Assembly: GCA_035652495.1 (NCBI GenBank)
Contig: DASRDS010000433.1
Location: forward strand, 1 to 14,892
DNA from: DASRDS01 sp035652495
Lineage (GTDB): Bacteria > Gemmatimonadota > Gemmatimonadetes > Gemmatimonadales > Gemmatimonadaceae
DNA: 14,892 nt
Reading direction: 5' to 3'
The position numbers and the translations under genes were made by a program. The notes under the pieces were generated by a model. It worked only from the letters and a program-made list of their open reading frames with translations, was not told the DNA's origin and ran no database searches. Within the stretch, counting starts at the first letter, position 1, and every line of letters starts with the position of its first letter. Shown here piece after piece: positions 1 to 8,300 of this stretch.

Positions 1-450
1 ATACCGCTCGGCCGCGAGCTCGCGCACGGTCGTCCCGACGTTCGACGCGATCGCCGTCGCATCGACCGCGGCGAGCCGACCCTCCGGATCGGAAGCGCGG
101 GCAGCGGCTCGTCTCGCGGCGAGGAACGGTCCAAAGAATCGATCATGATCCACGCCAGGTCGAGCCCGCGTGGAGCCCAGTGCTCTCAATGGCACGGTGA
201 GCTCGGGAACGTCGCAAGCGTGGGCGACAATCTCGCGACCGAGACGGACCGCATCGGCGCCGCTAATTTCGATTACGTCACCCGAGCGATGGTACAGCGA
301 GAGTCTGGCGGGTTCGATATGGGCGCCATCGAGCTCGTCGATCGGTACCGCGAGACGCGACGTGTCCGTCGAGACCATGACGACATCGGCCGTGAGAGTC
401 GCCGTGCCGGAGCCTGAAATTTCTTGGCCCCGCCAGAGCGCCCAGATCAT
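1..450 (-). CDS. Unrecognised protein, C-terminus cut by window edge
   Basis: An open minus-strand frame of 150 codons runs from ATG at 450 off the left edge; a GTG at 453 is an alternative start. I do not recognise the family. Residues about 14-90 alternate hydrophobic and polar residues as a small beta-rich domain would, possibly PH-like. They are followed by an Arg/Ala-rich, probably helical segment (about 95-150) with the motif RPGVDHDRFFGPFLAARR. No signal peptide or membrane segment is visible. The start lies 7 bases after the CYTH stop codon, so it is probably the third gene of the HAD-CYTH operon and translated together with them. The reading frame is supported by uninterrupted coding and by its position. 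No function can be assigned. Confidence 0.72.
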   Translation of the reverse strand, partial: MIWALWRGQEISGSGTATLTADVVMVSTDTSRLAVPIDELDGAHIEPARLSLYHRSGDVIEISGADAVRLGREIVAHACDVPELTVPLRALGSTRARPGVDHDRFFGPFLAARRAAARASDPEGRLAAVDATAIASNVGTTVRELAAERY

Positions 451-457
451 CACGGCT

Positions 458-1033
458 TCAGGCATTGGCCAGCTCGCGATCCGAGAGCGCGGCATCCAAT
501 CCCGTGCGCTCCTCGAATCGCGCCACGAAATCGAGCAGGCGCTCGTCGGAGAAATGCGAGCGCGGGATACCGGTGGTGCCAATCGCCCGCTCGATGGCTT
601 CCGGCGAGCCCTCGACCTCGAGGAGCACATCCATCCGTGGATATTGCTCGAATCTGACCATCGCCGGTCCCAACTTGTACTGCCAGATCTGGCGATCGAC
701 TTCGCGCGTGACGATGAAGCCGAGTCGGTCGAGGATCGTCGCCAGCGTGACCGCATCGCCGACCATCGTCGACAGCTCGTCGCGGATTTTATACCCGCTG
801 TCGCTGGACGAGGCGCCTTTCCAATCCAGACGTGCCTCAGGGACCGCGCCATCGCTGGCGCGATAGACGCGCAAGCGAATCACGACGTCGCGACGCGCGA
901 AACGACCATCCGGCGTATCGTAGCGCCGGTCTTCCATGCGACCGGCGAACTGCAGCGTCGCGCCCGCGGCTTCCAGGCGCTTGCGCGTGCCGGCGGCGTC
1001 TTCGACGACCGCCTTGAGCTCGACTTCAAGCAC
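458..1033 (-). CDS. CYTH-domain phosphohydrolase or class IV adenylate cyclase-like protein
   Basis: About 191 residues, the usual size of a single-domain CYTH protein. CYTH enzymes form a closed beta-tunnel that binds triphosphates with metal; members include class IV (CyaB-type) adenylate cyclases, thiamine triphosphatases and tripolyphosphatases. The N-terminal signature EVELK (ExExK) is at residues 3-7. Further charged tunnel-strand motifs follow in order: IRLR (about 52-55), LDWKG (about 69-73), YKIRDE (about 81-86) and LLEVEG (about 137-142). The GTG at 1033 puts the ExExK motif immediately at the N-terminus; a TTG at 1036 would add one residue. The start overlaps the end of the HAD gene by 8 bases, so translation is probably coupled. 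Which triphosphate it uses cannot be told from sequence. The protein should be cytoplasmic. Confidence 0.9.
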   Translation of the reverse strand: MLEVELKAVVEDAAGTRKRLEAAGATLQFAGRMEDRRYDTPDGRFARRDVVIRLRVYRASDGAVPEARLDWKGASSSDSGYKIRDELSTMVGDAVTLATILDRLGFIVTREVDRQIWQYKLGPAMVRFEQYPRMDVLLEVEGSPEAIERAIGTTGIPRSHFSDERLLDFVARFEERTGLDAALSDRELANA

Positions 1034-1709
1034 CAAGAATGGCCGTCATGACAGCCGCGGTGTTCGAAAGGTCTTGAAACGCCGCCGCGGGATTACAGGC
1101 CGTGAGCTCGGCGAGCGTGTAACGGCCCGTCGCGACAGCTATCGCGCGGCGATTGGCGCCCGCGCCACATGCTACGTCGGCCGGCGTATCCCCAATCACC
1201 ACGAGATCCACATCGTAGCCCAGATGATTTCGTGCTCGCGTAGCGGCGATCGATGGTAATTCGAGACGAATCTCGTGATCGGACCCAAATGCCCCGATGA
1301 CGAAGCGCGCCGGGTCTAGCCCGACCGCGCGAAGCTTTTGCGCCGCACCGGCTTCGATATTGCCGGTCAAGAGACCGAGAGTGACATCCGGATGGGATTC
1401 CAACGCGTCGAGCAAATCGGGAACACCTGGATGCACGATCGGAACGTGCGACGGGTCCCGCAGTTCGACGCCGAGCCGGTCGGCGTAGCGCGTCAGCACG
1501 TCGCCGAGCCGATCGTCGATCACCGCGTCCGAATGCCCTTCGTGCCGCATGAGATCACGCACGATTTGCGGGTCGGTCTTGCCGTCGAACCAGTAGTCGG
1601 CCGGTCCCACGCCGCCAAAGACGTCGATGAGTGCCCGGTGAATGGCGCGACGGCCCGCGCCGGCGGCCGTCAGAAGCGTGCCGTCGATATCGAACAGAAC
1701 CAGGACCAT
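1026..1709 (-). CDS. HAD-superfamily hydrolase, phosphoglycolate phosphatase-like
   Basis: A 227-residue cytoplasmic phosphatase of the Gph/beta-phosphoglucomutase-like HAD type. Motif I DIDGT (7-11) contains the nucleophile Asp7 and the acid/base Asp9. Motif II is the Thr in LLTGN (about 113-117), a Lys at 125 fits motif III, and the metal-binding motif IV is GDTPAD (173-178). Residues about 15-90 form the helical cap that selects the substrate. The frame is open for a further 134 codons upstream, but that stretch lies antisense to the neighbouring gene and is not HAD-like. The ATG at 1709 places DxDGT at residue 7, as is normal. No Shine-Dalgarno sequence precedes it. An in-phase -10-like element 5 bases upstream suggests a leaderless mRNA. 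It is the first gene of a likely three-gene operon. The substrate is unknown; phosphoglycolate is only the family default. Confidence 0.93.
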   Translation of the reverse strand: MVLVLFDIDGTLLTAAGAGRRAIHRALIDVFGGVGPADYWFDGKTDPQIVRDLMRHEGHSDAVIDDRLGDVLTRYADRLGVELRDPSHVPIVHPGVPDLLDALESHPDVTLGLLTGNIEAGAAQKLRAVGLDPARFVIGAFGSDHEIRLELPSIAATRARNHLGYDVDLVVIGDTPADVACGAGANRRAIAVATGRYTLAELTACNPAAAFQDLSNTAAVMTAILGA

Positions 1710-1713
1710 GCAG

Positions 1714-1720
1714 TAAGTTA
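1714..1720. promoter_or_regulatory. Symmetric -10-like element for two divergent, possibly leaderless genes
   Basis: The heptamer TAAGTTA reads TAACTTA on the other strand, so both strands show a TAnnnT hexamer. On the plus strand TAAGTT (1714-1719) is followed by 6 bases and then ATG at 1726. On the minus strand TAACTT (1720-1715) is followed by 5 bases and then ATG at 1709. Both spacings match a transcription start on the A of the start codon. The -35 regions are poor on both sides (for example CGAACA at 1691-1696 for the plus gene). Inferred from sequence only. Confidence 0.5.
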
Positions 1721-1725
1721 TGAGT

Positions 1726-2154
1726 ATGCACGTTTCGTTCGCACTGTTCGCCGACGCGGCGAACCTCTCGCAAGAAGGTAAGCTCAACATCCTCGGCGTC
1801 TTCGACGCCGTGCAAGTCACGACGCTCCCCACCGTCCATCCGCGCGCCACGTTCGTCGTCCGCCTGAAAGGCGGACGGTCCGATGCCGGAACGCACACCA
1901 TGGCGCTGCGATGGGTCAATCCCCAAGGCACCGAGCTCTGGTCGTCGAGCGGTGAACTGAGCATCGCCGATGGACCGCCGGGGGCGGGTGACATGGACCT
2001 GCCGCTCATCGCGACCCTCGATCTGCCCATTGACGTGCCGGGCCGGTACACGATGGCGGTCGCGCTCGATGGACAACCCACGGCTGAAGCGGCCGTGCAG
2101 GTCAACGGCATCGTCTCGCCCGTCGTTCCTGCTCGGGGCGGACTCGTCTCGTAA
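1726..2154 (+). CDS. DUF6941-like small protein
   Basis: A soluble protein of 142 residues without signal peptide or membrane segment. The N-terminus (FALFADAAN, then QEGKLNILGVFD) strongly resembles a family of uncharacterised bacterial proteins that I know as DUF6941; that label is from memory. The rest alternates hydrophobic and polar residues (FVVRLKGG, ALRWVNPQG, GRYTMAVALDG), which suggests a compact beta-sandwich. An ATG at 1720 would add two residues. I prefer 1726 because the family pattern begins there and because it lies 6 bases after the TAAGTT hexamer, while no Shine-Dalgarno sequence precedes either start. It is divergent from the HAD gene and converges with the NlpC/P60 gene, with only two bases between the stop codons. 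Its function is unknown. Confidence 0.85.
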   Translation: MHVSFALFADAANLSQEGKLNILGVFDAVQVTTLPTVHPRATFVVRLKGGRSDAGTHTMALRWVNPQGTELWSSSGELSIADGPPGAGDMDLPLIATLDLPIDVPGRYTMAVALDGQPTAEAAVQVNGIVSPVVPARGGLVS

Positions 2155-2156
2155 AC

Positions 2157-2909
2157 TCAGTCGAGCGGGATGCGCCGGGCCGCCACGAACTGAGCGACCA
2201 GGGTGCGAACATAGGCCTCGTCGTTGTCCCAGCGGTCGATGGCGTGGCCGCCACGGCCGAGGGCGACGTGGGCCATCGCCGGTGGGCTGCCACCGAGCGC
2301 GATGCCGACGTGAGTGGGGCGCCGGTCGTCACGGCTCGAGAAGAAGAGCAGATCGGCGGCCATGATGTCGGTGATACCGCCGGGTTTCCCGACGGGACTG
2401 CCGGCCTGAGCTTGTTGCCAGGCGTCGCGCGGCAGCGCGATCCCGTGCAGCGCGAAGATCGTCTGCACAAAGCCCGAGCAGTCGGCGCCCCACGGCGTAA
2501 TGCCCCCCCACGAGTACGGCGACCCGGAGAACGCCGTTCGCGCCGCGCGAGTGATCGACGCGCGCGTCGCGGGGAACGCGGCGCGTAGCTCGCCTGGTGA
2601 GAGCGCGCCGCCATCGACGATATGCGCCCCCGGGGGCACGAGGGCGCCGAGCGGCAACGGAAGCAGGGCACCCGTCTCGCTGACGATCGTGCAGCCGAGC
2701 GATGTGAGCCAGGTGCCCTCGGCTCCCTCGGCGACATACCCGCGGTGCGTCCAGCCCTGGTAGCCATCGGCACGAGAGACACGGAGCCACTCGCCCTGCG
2801 TGGCGATCACGGTCAGCGAGTGACCCGATAACAGCTGCGAGACCTGCTCGCTCGAGATTCGCGGCTCGGCCAGGAGTGGCGCCACACTCGAGCGAACCCT
2901 GAGTGTCAT
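2157..2909 (-). CDS. SH3b-NlpC/P60 cysteine peptidase (peptidoglycan peptide hydrolase)
   Basis: 250 residues. NlpC/P60 enzymes typically cut the gamma-D-glutamyl bond to the diamino acid in peptidoglycan stem peptides. The N-terminal part (about 1-60) looks like a bacterial SH3 domain (GEWLRV, GYQGWTHRGYV), and a second SH3-like stretch may cover 65-100. The catalytic domain covers about 118-250. Cys144 lies in the motif WGADCSGF, His200 in THVGI, and His214 in AHVALG fits the third polar residue. The three catalytic positions are therefore all present. I see no signal peptide, so it resembles YkfC-type cytoplasmic enzymes that recycle murein peptides more than secreted lysins; this is inference. 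The ATG overlaps the stop codon of the preceding small cysteine-rich gene in an ATGA arrangement. It is the last gene of the long minus-strand operon. Confidence 0.93.
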   Translation of the reverse strand: MTLRVRSSVAPLLAEPRISSEQVSQLLSGHSLTVIATQGEWLRVSRADGYQGWTHRGYVAEGAEGTWLTSLGCTIVSETGALLPLPLGALVPPGAHIVDGGALSPGELRAAFPATRASITRAARTAFSGSPYSWGGITPWGADCSGFVQTIFALHGIALPRDAWQQAQAGSPVGKPGGITDIMAADLLFFSSRDDRRPTHVGIALGGSPPAMAHVALGRGGHAIDRWDNDEAYVRTLVAQFVAARRIPLD

Positions 2910-3085
2910 TTCGGTCGTTGCTGCTCGCAGTTCGTACAGTACTGAAACCCGCGGAAGCTACAGATGAGACACAAAAACGTGCCGCACGAGACGCAAGGAT
3001 ACCCTTCCGACGCCCGCTCTTCCTTGCCGCAGCGGCGGCAGATCATCGCGTCGCGTTCGTGCGTTGAGGGCGGTGGATTAGTCAT
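2906..3085 (-). CDS. 59-residue protein with four CxxC pairs, probable zinc-binding protein
   Basis: A short minus-strand frame from ATG at 3085 to TGA at 2906-2908, 59 codons plus stop. It contains eight cysteines in four CxxC pairs: 16/19, 31/34, 39/42 and 50/53, with context such as CRRCGKEE, CVSCGT, CLICS and CTNCEQQ. This pattern fits two zinc sites, as in paired zinc ribbons or a small cross-brace fold. The first 13 residues are polar and Pro-rich. The start lies inside the end of the response-regulator gene (8-base overlap), and the stop overlaps the NlpC/P60 start by 4 bases (ATGA). Both overlaps are typical of coupled translation and argue that it is real. It has no signal peptide. 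It could bind nucleic acid or a protein partner; nothing in the sequence decides. Confidence 0.85.
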   Translation of the reverse strand: MTNPPPSTHERDAMICRRCGKEERASEGYPCVSCGTFLCLICSFRGFQYCTNCEQQRPK

Positions 3086-4409
3086 GGAGACCGTAGGCTC
3101 GGATCTTTTTGATCAACGTCGCGCGGGAGATCCCAAGCTCGCGCGCCGCGTGCGTACGATTGCCAGAATGGACCCGCAACGTGCGTTCGATATGCGTGCG
3201 TTCGACTTCGTCCAGCGACTTCGGCACATGGTGCTCGACGCCCACGCCCGTCGCATCGCGTACATCCGCCGGCAGGTGCTCGGGGCCGATCGTCTCCGCA
3301 CCACGCGACACGATCGTGGCGCGCTCCAAGACGTTGCGTAGCTCCCGGATGTTGCCCGGCCAGGTATAGCGCAGCATGCGATCGAGCGCCGCCTCGCCGA
3401 TTTGCGGCGGGGCATCCGGCAGCGACGAGCGCAGCTCGTCCAAGACGTGAGCGATCAGCTCAATCAAGTCCTCGCGGGACCGAGCGCGCAGCGGTGGGAG
3501 ATACACCGGCATCACGCTCAGACGATAATAGAGATCTTCGCGGAACGTGCCGGCGGTGACCTCGTTCACGAGATCCTTGCTGGTCGCCGCGATCAGGCGA
3601 ACATCGGTCGCGATCTCTTGGGTCCCACCCACGCGGCGAAACGGCTTGCCCTCGAGCACGCCGAGCAGCTTCGGTTGGAGCGTCGCACCGAGATCGCCGA
3701 TTTCATCGAGGAACAAGGACCCACCGTCCGCCACCTCGAACAATCCGGGCTTGGGCCCGGTCCCATCGTGCCCGAACAATTCGCCGTCGAGCGTGTCGGC
3801 GGTCAGGGCCGCGCAATTCACCTCGATGAACGGCCGCGTGGCGCGTCCGCTCCGCGAGTGGATCAACTCGGCCACCCGTCCCTTGCCGGCGCCGCTCTCG
3901 CCGATCAAGAGGACCGTCGTCCGCTCGCTGGAGGCGAGCATCTCGATCTGATTGGCGAGATCCTGCATGGGCGGCGACGACCCGAGCAGCACGCGCGCCG
4001 AGGAGGCGTTGCCGCGCCGGGAGGCCAGAAACCGGTTCATTTGCCGGAGCCGCGACTTCTCGAACGCCCGCTCGGCCGCGGCACCCAGGTGCGCCAGCTC
4101 GACGGGCTTCGTGAGGAAGTTCTCGGCGCCGTTCTGCATCGCCTGCACGGCCAACGGCACGTCGCCGTAGGCGGTGATCATGATGACGGTCCCGTTGTCG
4201 TCGCGGATGCGATCGAGGACGTCGAATCCCGTCATGTCGGGCAGCCGGACGTCCAACAGCACCAGGTCGGGCCGCAGCTGACGAAAGAGGTTGATGCCCT
4301 CCTGGCCCGTGTGGGCCTTCGTCACCGCGTGACCGCCGTTGCGCTCGAAGTACGTCCCGAGCGTCGCCGTAATCGCCGGTTCGTCGTCGACGATGAGGAC
4401 GCTCGCCAT
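3078..4409 (-). CDS. NtrC-family response regulator lacking the GAFTGA loop
   Basis: 443 residues with three domains. The receiver (about 3-118) has the acidic pair Asp8/Asp9, phospho-acceptor Asp53, Thr79 and Lys101. The AAA+ domain (about 140-375) has Walker A GESGAGKG (170-177), Walker B SLFLDEIGDL (231-240), the FREDLYYRL arginine-finger region (289-297) and sensor II WPGNIRELRN (350-359). A Fis-type helix-turn-helix occupies about 400-441 (NRTHAARELGISRATLIKKI). Where NtrC relatives have ELFGHEKGAFTGA plus a linker, this protein reads ELFGHDGTGPKPGLFE (210-225), about six residues shorter and without GAFTGA. That loop contacts sigma-54, so the protein probably regulates in another way, as NtrC of Rhodobacter capsulatus and TyrR do. 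No histidine kinase is in the window. The ATG lies 7 bases after the lipid-kinase stop. Confidence 0.95.
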   Translation of the reverse strand: MASVLIVDDEPAITATLGTYFERNGGHAVTKAHTGQEGINLFRQLRPDLVLLDVRLPDMTGFDVLDRIRDDNGTVIMITAYGDVPLAVQAMQNGAENFLTKPVELAHLGAAAERAFEKSRLRQMNRFLASRRGNASSARVLLGSSPPMQDLANQIEMLASSERTTVLLIGESGAGKGRVAELIHSRSGRATRPFIEVNCAALTADTLDGELFGHDGTGPKPGLFEVADGGSLFLDEIGDLGATLQPKLLGVLEGKPFRRVGGTQEIATDVRLIAATSKDLVNEVTAGTFREDLYYRLSVMPVYLPPLRARSREDLIELIAHVLDELRSSLPDAPPQIGEAALDRMLRYTWPGNIRELRNVLERATIVSRGAETIGPEHLPADVRDATGVGVEHHVPKSLDEVERTHIERTLRVHSGNRTHAARELGISRATLIKKIRAYGLHD

Positions 4410-4416
4410 TAGCGGG

Positions 4417-5331
4417 TCATGTTCGTCTGGGGATCAACAATTGCGCGGCCAGGGGCGCGACGGCCACCTCGAATGGCGTCATGCCCAATAGCTCGCCATC
4501 CGCCTGCGCGACGCGCGGCGGGAGCGTCTCGATGCGGAACTGGCGCCCGGCACGGTAGAACATGCTCGGGTCGGCGGTGAAGTCCTTGCGGAGTAATTTC
4601 CAGGCAATCCGTATGGCATCCCGGACGGTGTATGGTGAGAAGACGCACAAGTCCAGCTTTGCGTCATCTGGGCGGATTCCCGGACCGAGGGTCATCAGGT
4701 CGTTCAGGACGGCCCCGAAGTTGGCGATCATCACCGCGGTAGCCTCTTTTTCCACCACTTCACCATCTACCGTTATCCTAACGCGAAAGAGATCGCGCCG
4801 AAACGCCGCCCGGGACCAGCTGAACACATAGGCCAGTACGCCAATACGGCGCTTGAGCTCCGACGAGGCCTCGGCGATCATGGACGCGTCCACCCCCACG
4901 CCGGCGGCGAACGCGAAGTGGCGGCCTCCGACGGACAGCTTTCCCAGGTCGACCCGTGCCTCTTCGCCCGTCAGCAGCACGGCGACAGCGCGACGAATGT
5001 TCAGCGGGATGCCGAGGGTGCGGGCGATCAGGTTCCCCGTGCCCCCGGGAAGGATGCCGACGGGGCGCCCCGTCCCGGCGAGCGCACCGACGACCTCCAT
5101 CGCGGTGCCGTCGCCGCCCAACGTGAACACCATGTCATAGCGAGGCGCCAACGAATGAGCGATCTCGGCGCCCTGTCCCTGGTGCTCCGTCAGCACGGCG
5201 TCGCAGCGGACGCCCGCTGCCTTGAACGCGGCGAGCGCGATCCGGTGATACCGGCGTCCGAGGCGGGATGCCGGGTTGACAACCAGGAGCGCCCGCCGGC
5301 GTGCGGCGGGAGGAATAGGGACGACCGTCAC
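4417..5331 (-). CDS. Diacylglycerol/sphingosine-type lipid kinase (YegS/DgkB family)
   Basis: 304 residues, the usual length of soluble bacterial lipid kinases that phosphorylate a lipid hydroxyl (diacylglycerol or related) with ATP at the inner membrane face. Visible signatures: VVNP (17-20), which opens the nucleotide domain; LGGDGT (71-76), the family glycine loop; ILPGGTGN (93-100); FAAGVGVDA (141-149); PDDAKLDL (221-228); and QADGE (276-280) in the C-terminal beta domain, where the catalytic Asp/Glu pair normally lies. No membrane helix is seen. The start is a GTG at 5331, 4 bases after the TamB stop; a weak GGAG sits somewhat far upstream. Its place between tamB and a response regulator suggests a role in envelope lipid balance, which is inference. 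The lipid substrate is not determined. Confidence 0.93.
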   Translation of the reverse strand: MTVVPIPPAARRRALLVVNPASRLGRRYHRIALAAFKAAGVRCDAVLTEHQGQGAEIAHSLAPRYDMVFTLGGDGTAMEVVGALAGTGRPVGILPGGTGNLIARTLGIPLNIRRAVAVLLTGEEARVDLGKLSVGGRHFAFAAGVGVDASMIAEASSELKRRIGVLAYVFSWSRAAFRRDLFRVRITVDGEVVEKEATAVMIANFGAVLNDLMTLGPGIRPDDAKLDLCVFSPYTVRDAIRIAWKLLRKDFTADPSMFYRAGRQFRIETLPPRVAQADGELLGMTPFEVAVAPLAAQLLIPRRT

Positions 5332-5335
5332 TTAC

Positions 5336-8300
5336 TCAGAAGCTCCAGGAGCGAAAGAGATCGAGCCCGTATTGCCGGGGGGTGGGGATAAACCCCGAGT
5401 AGCCGCCCGAGCCCGTGCAATAGGCATACGTCGTCCCAGGAGAGGATGCGGCAGATAACGAGAGTTGGCGCGTGAGGCGTTGATCGACACGGACGCCCAG
5501 CTGGTACCCAGGGTTGGCGCCCTGGCCACCGATGCCCGAGCAAAAGCCGTAGTCGGCACTGATAAACGTATCCGGGCCGACCTGCTTGCCAGCCCCGATG
5601 CGGGCCTGCGAAAAAGCCGACGATGTTGCCACGCGACCTTGGCTGTATCCGCCGAACGTTTGCACCTGGAATGTGTCGAAGAGTCCACCCGTCAGCCGGC
5701 TACCGACGGCGGACCCGATCGTCGGCAGCACGATCGACGTCGCCAGTGCACCACTGTTGGCCTGGTTCAGTTCATAGGACGGCACCCCGCTCACCAGGTA
5801 ACTGATCAGATCAGACTGGGGCAAGCTGTCGGCGCTGAACAGCGCGAGTTGCAGGTGGTCGAGGGTGCCGCCCAGGTGCACCTGAATGCGCAGCTCCGGC
5901 TTGACGTACTGCGCCGACTGACCCGAGGGGTGGACGATGTTCACCGCGGTGATGTCGAGCTGCGGGTTGAACTCCGGGTCGCCGCTGAACGTGATCGTGC
6001 CGGGTTGCTCGACGGTGAACGTCCGCTGCACAATCCCGAGATTCAACACATACGAACCGCGCGTCGCGCTGACGGATCCAGTGAGGGCCAAGGCCCGGGT
6101 AGTATCTCTCGGCAAACGGGCTGTGGTGACCTCGACCGCGCCGCTCAAGTTGATGTTGGCTTCCGTGGACTTGAGCCACGTGTCGGTGCCCAGATCAATC
6201 GACACGTTATTGAGATTGAGGCCGGCGACCAGTTTTGGCGGGCCATTTGGCAGCAGACGTCGATTTACGAAGAGCGACGTATCAACCAGGTTATAGAGCT
6301 CCGGATCGTCGAGATTCACGATCTGTTTCTTGTTGAAATCAGGGAGAAAGATGCTGCCCTGATCGAGTACGACCGTCCCCGTCAACACCGAGGATTGCTC
6401 CGAACCCCGCAGACGAAGCGTATCGATGGTCCCGATACCGGTTTTGGTCGACACGGTGAGATTGGCGAGACGGAGCCGGTCGATGGCGTGCAGATGCTCA
6501 GCTCGCAGCCAGACATCGAACTTCGGGTTATCGAGATCCTCGAACGTGATCCAACCGCCCAGGCTCGCCACACCGCGCCGATCGTTTTCCTCCGTGGCAA
6601 TCGAGAAACGTGAAAGCGAGAGACTGTCGCCCTTGAGGTCGATCTTCGCGTTCACGTTGTGCCATCGCACGCCGAGGTTCGATAGCCCGAGCGCGCCATC
6701 GGCGACCAAAACCTGCCCGTCGAGGGTCGGATGCTGCCACGTGCCCCCCAGATTGATGTTCGCGCTGAACGAGCCGCTGGGGTTACTCACGTTGGGCAGC
6801 ACGCCGAGCAGGGTCGTCAATTTGGCGCTGTCGGATCTGAGCTCACCACGCAGCGAGTCGTCGAGCAGCCGGAGCCCGATGTTCTCGAGGGCGAGGTCGA
6901 CCGGCAGCAGCAGGTGCACGTGCATCGCCGTGTCGCCGTACTGCACGAAATCGCTGTGCAGATCGAGCGCGTGATCGCGGTAATGCCCGTTCGTGAGGAT
7001 CTGATCGAGGCTGACTTCGCCGAGCCGCGCGTCTTTGAGCCGCGCGGTGAACTGCATGATCGGGCTCTCGCGCGTATTGGCGATATTGAGATCGAACCCG
7101 GCGAACCCGCCCGCTTGATCCAGTGATTGGGCGAGGGCGCCCAAGTCCGCGAGCGGAATGCTGTCGCCGCTCACGTGAATCGCGACCGGGCCGTCGCGCG
7201 GAATCCTGGCTTTCGCGGCGATCCAGCCGGCGACCGCCCCGCGCGCGACGGCGGAGTCGAGCGTAATGCCGGAGCGATCGTTTTGGAGCCGCACGGCGTG
7301 ATCGAGGTGCCAGTCGTTGCCGGGCGTCCGCAGCGCCAGCGAGTCCAGTACCATCTCGGTCGTGTCGCCCCGCACGAAGATCGCGCCGCCCGCGTCGGCC
7401 GTGGGACCGCTCTCGCTCACCGCGTGCAACGTCGCGTGCGTCTCTTTCCCGTGCGCCACGCGCGCCTCGCCGGCGACCTGTTCCAGCGAGACGCCCGAGA
7501 GTCGCAGCGTATCGAGCGTGACCGTCACCGTGCCCGAGGCGTTGCGCGGCAGGCCGGCGACGTCGAACGTCGCCTGCGCGCCGTGCACGCGATCGCGGCC
7601 GTAGCGCACGTCCGAGGCATCGACGCGGCCGGTCGCGGTCAGTGAATCGAGCCAGCCCGCGAGAATACCTGTGACCTGGGCGGTGCCGTGCACCGTGTCA
7701 TCCGGCACATAGCGGCGGAGCGCGCCGAGGGAGTCGAACACGAGCGTGAACGCGGTCGAGTCGTGGTGGCCGGATTCGAGGCCGAGTGCGCCCTGCGCGT
7801 TGAGAGTCGCGATCGCGGACTGGGCGTGCAGCGAGTCGATGTGCATCGTGCCGTTGCCGAACGCGAGCGCGGCGCGGCCGGTGTCGGCATTGACGCTGTC
7901 GATCACCGAGTGGGCCATGGTGACCTTCAGCGCGCCGCGGGTGTGCGGCAGCGAGTCGCCGGTGATGTCGCCGACGGCGGTCACCGTCAGGTCCGTGTGC
8001 GGTACGCCTTCTCGTCCGAACAGGATCGGTATATCGACGTCCGTGAACGTGGTCGTGGCGTTCGCTTCGAATATCGGGCCGAGCAGATTGAAATGCCCCG
8101 ACGTCGCGACCTCTCCGGCATCACTGGTGAGATCTGCCGAGAGCTCGAGATCATCCAGGGTGCCTTTCATCTTGAGCGGGCCCGTGAATGATCCTCTGAA
8201 CCATGCTCCCGGATAGGATCTCAGCAGGGTCGCGAACGACAACCGATTGAACTGCAACGCCAGATCGTACGACACCAACGAATCGCCAAACGTCACCCGC

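Noticed and set aside
170..1051. 293-codon plus-strand open frame
   Set aside because: Antisense to the CYTH gene and its downstream neighbour, both of which are better supported.
1710..2111. 134-codon upstream extension of the HAD frame
   Set aside because: The HAD motif I normally lies within the first ten residues, and the extension is antisense to the DUF6941-like gene.
2120..2180. Possible bidirectional terminator between the convergent genes
   Set aside because: Only 4-bp stems such as CTCG/CGAG are found, without a T-run; the two stops are separated by 2 bases.
2964..3341. 125-codon plus-strand open frame over the cysteine-rich gene
   Set aside because: No motifs; the minus-strand frame with four CxxC pairs and coupled overlaps explains the region better.
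3402..4412. 336-codon plus-strand open frame
   Set aside because: Exact antisense of the response regulator, with no recognisable domain.
5465..6613. 382-codon plus-strand open frame
   Set aside because: Lies wholly antisense to tamB, is rich in Arg, and has no family features. It is a by-product of GC-rich codon use.
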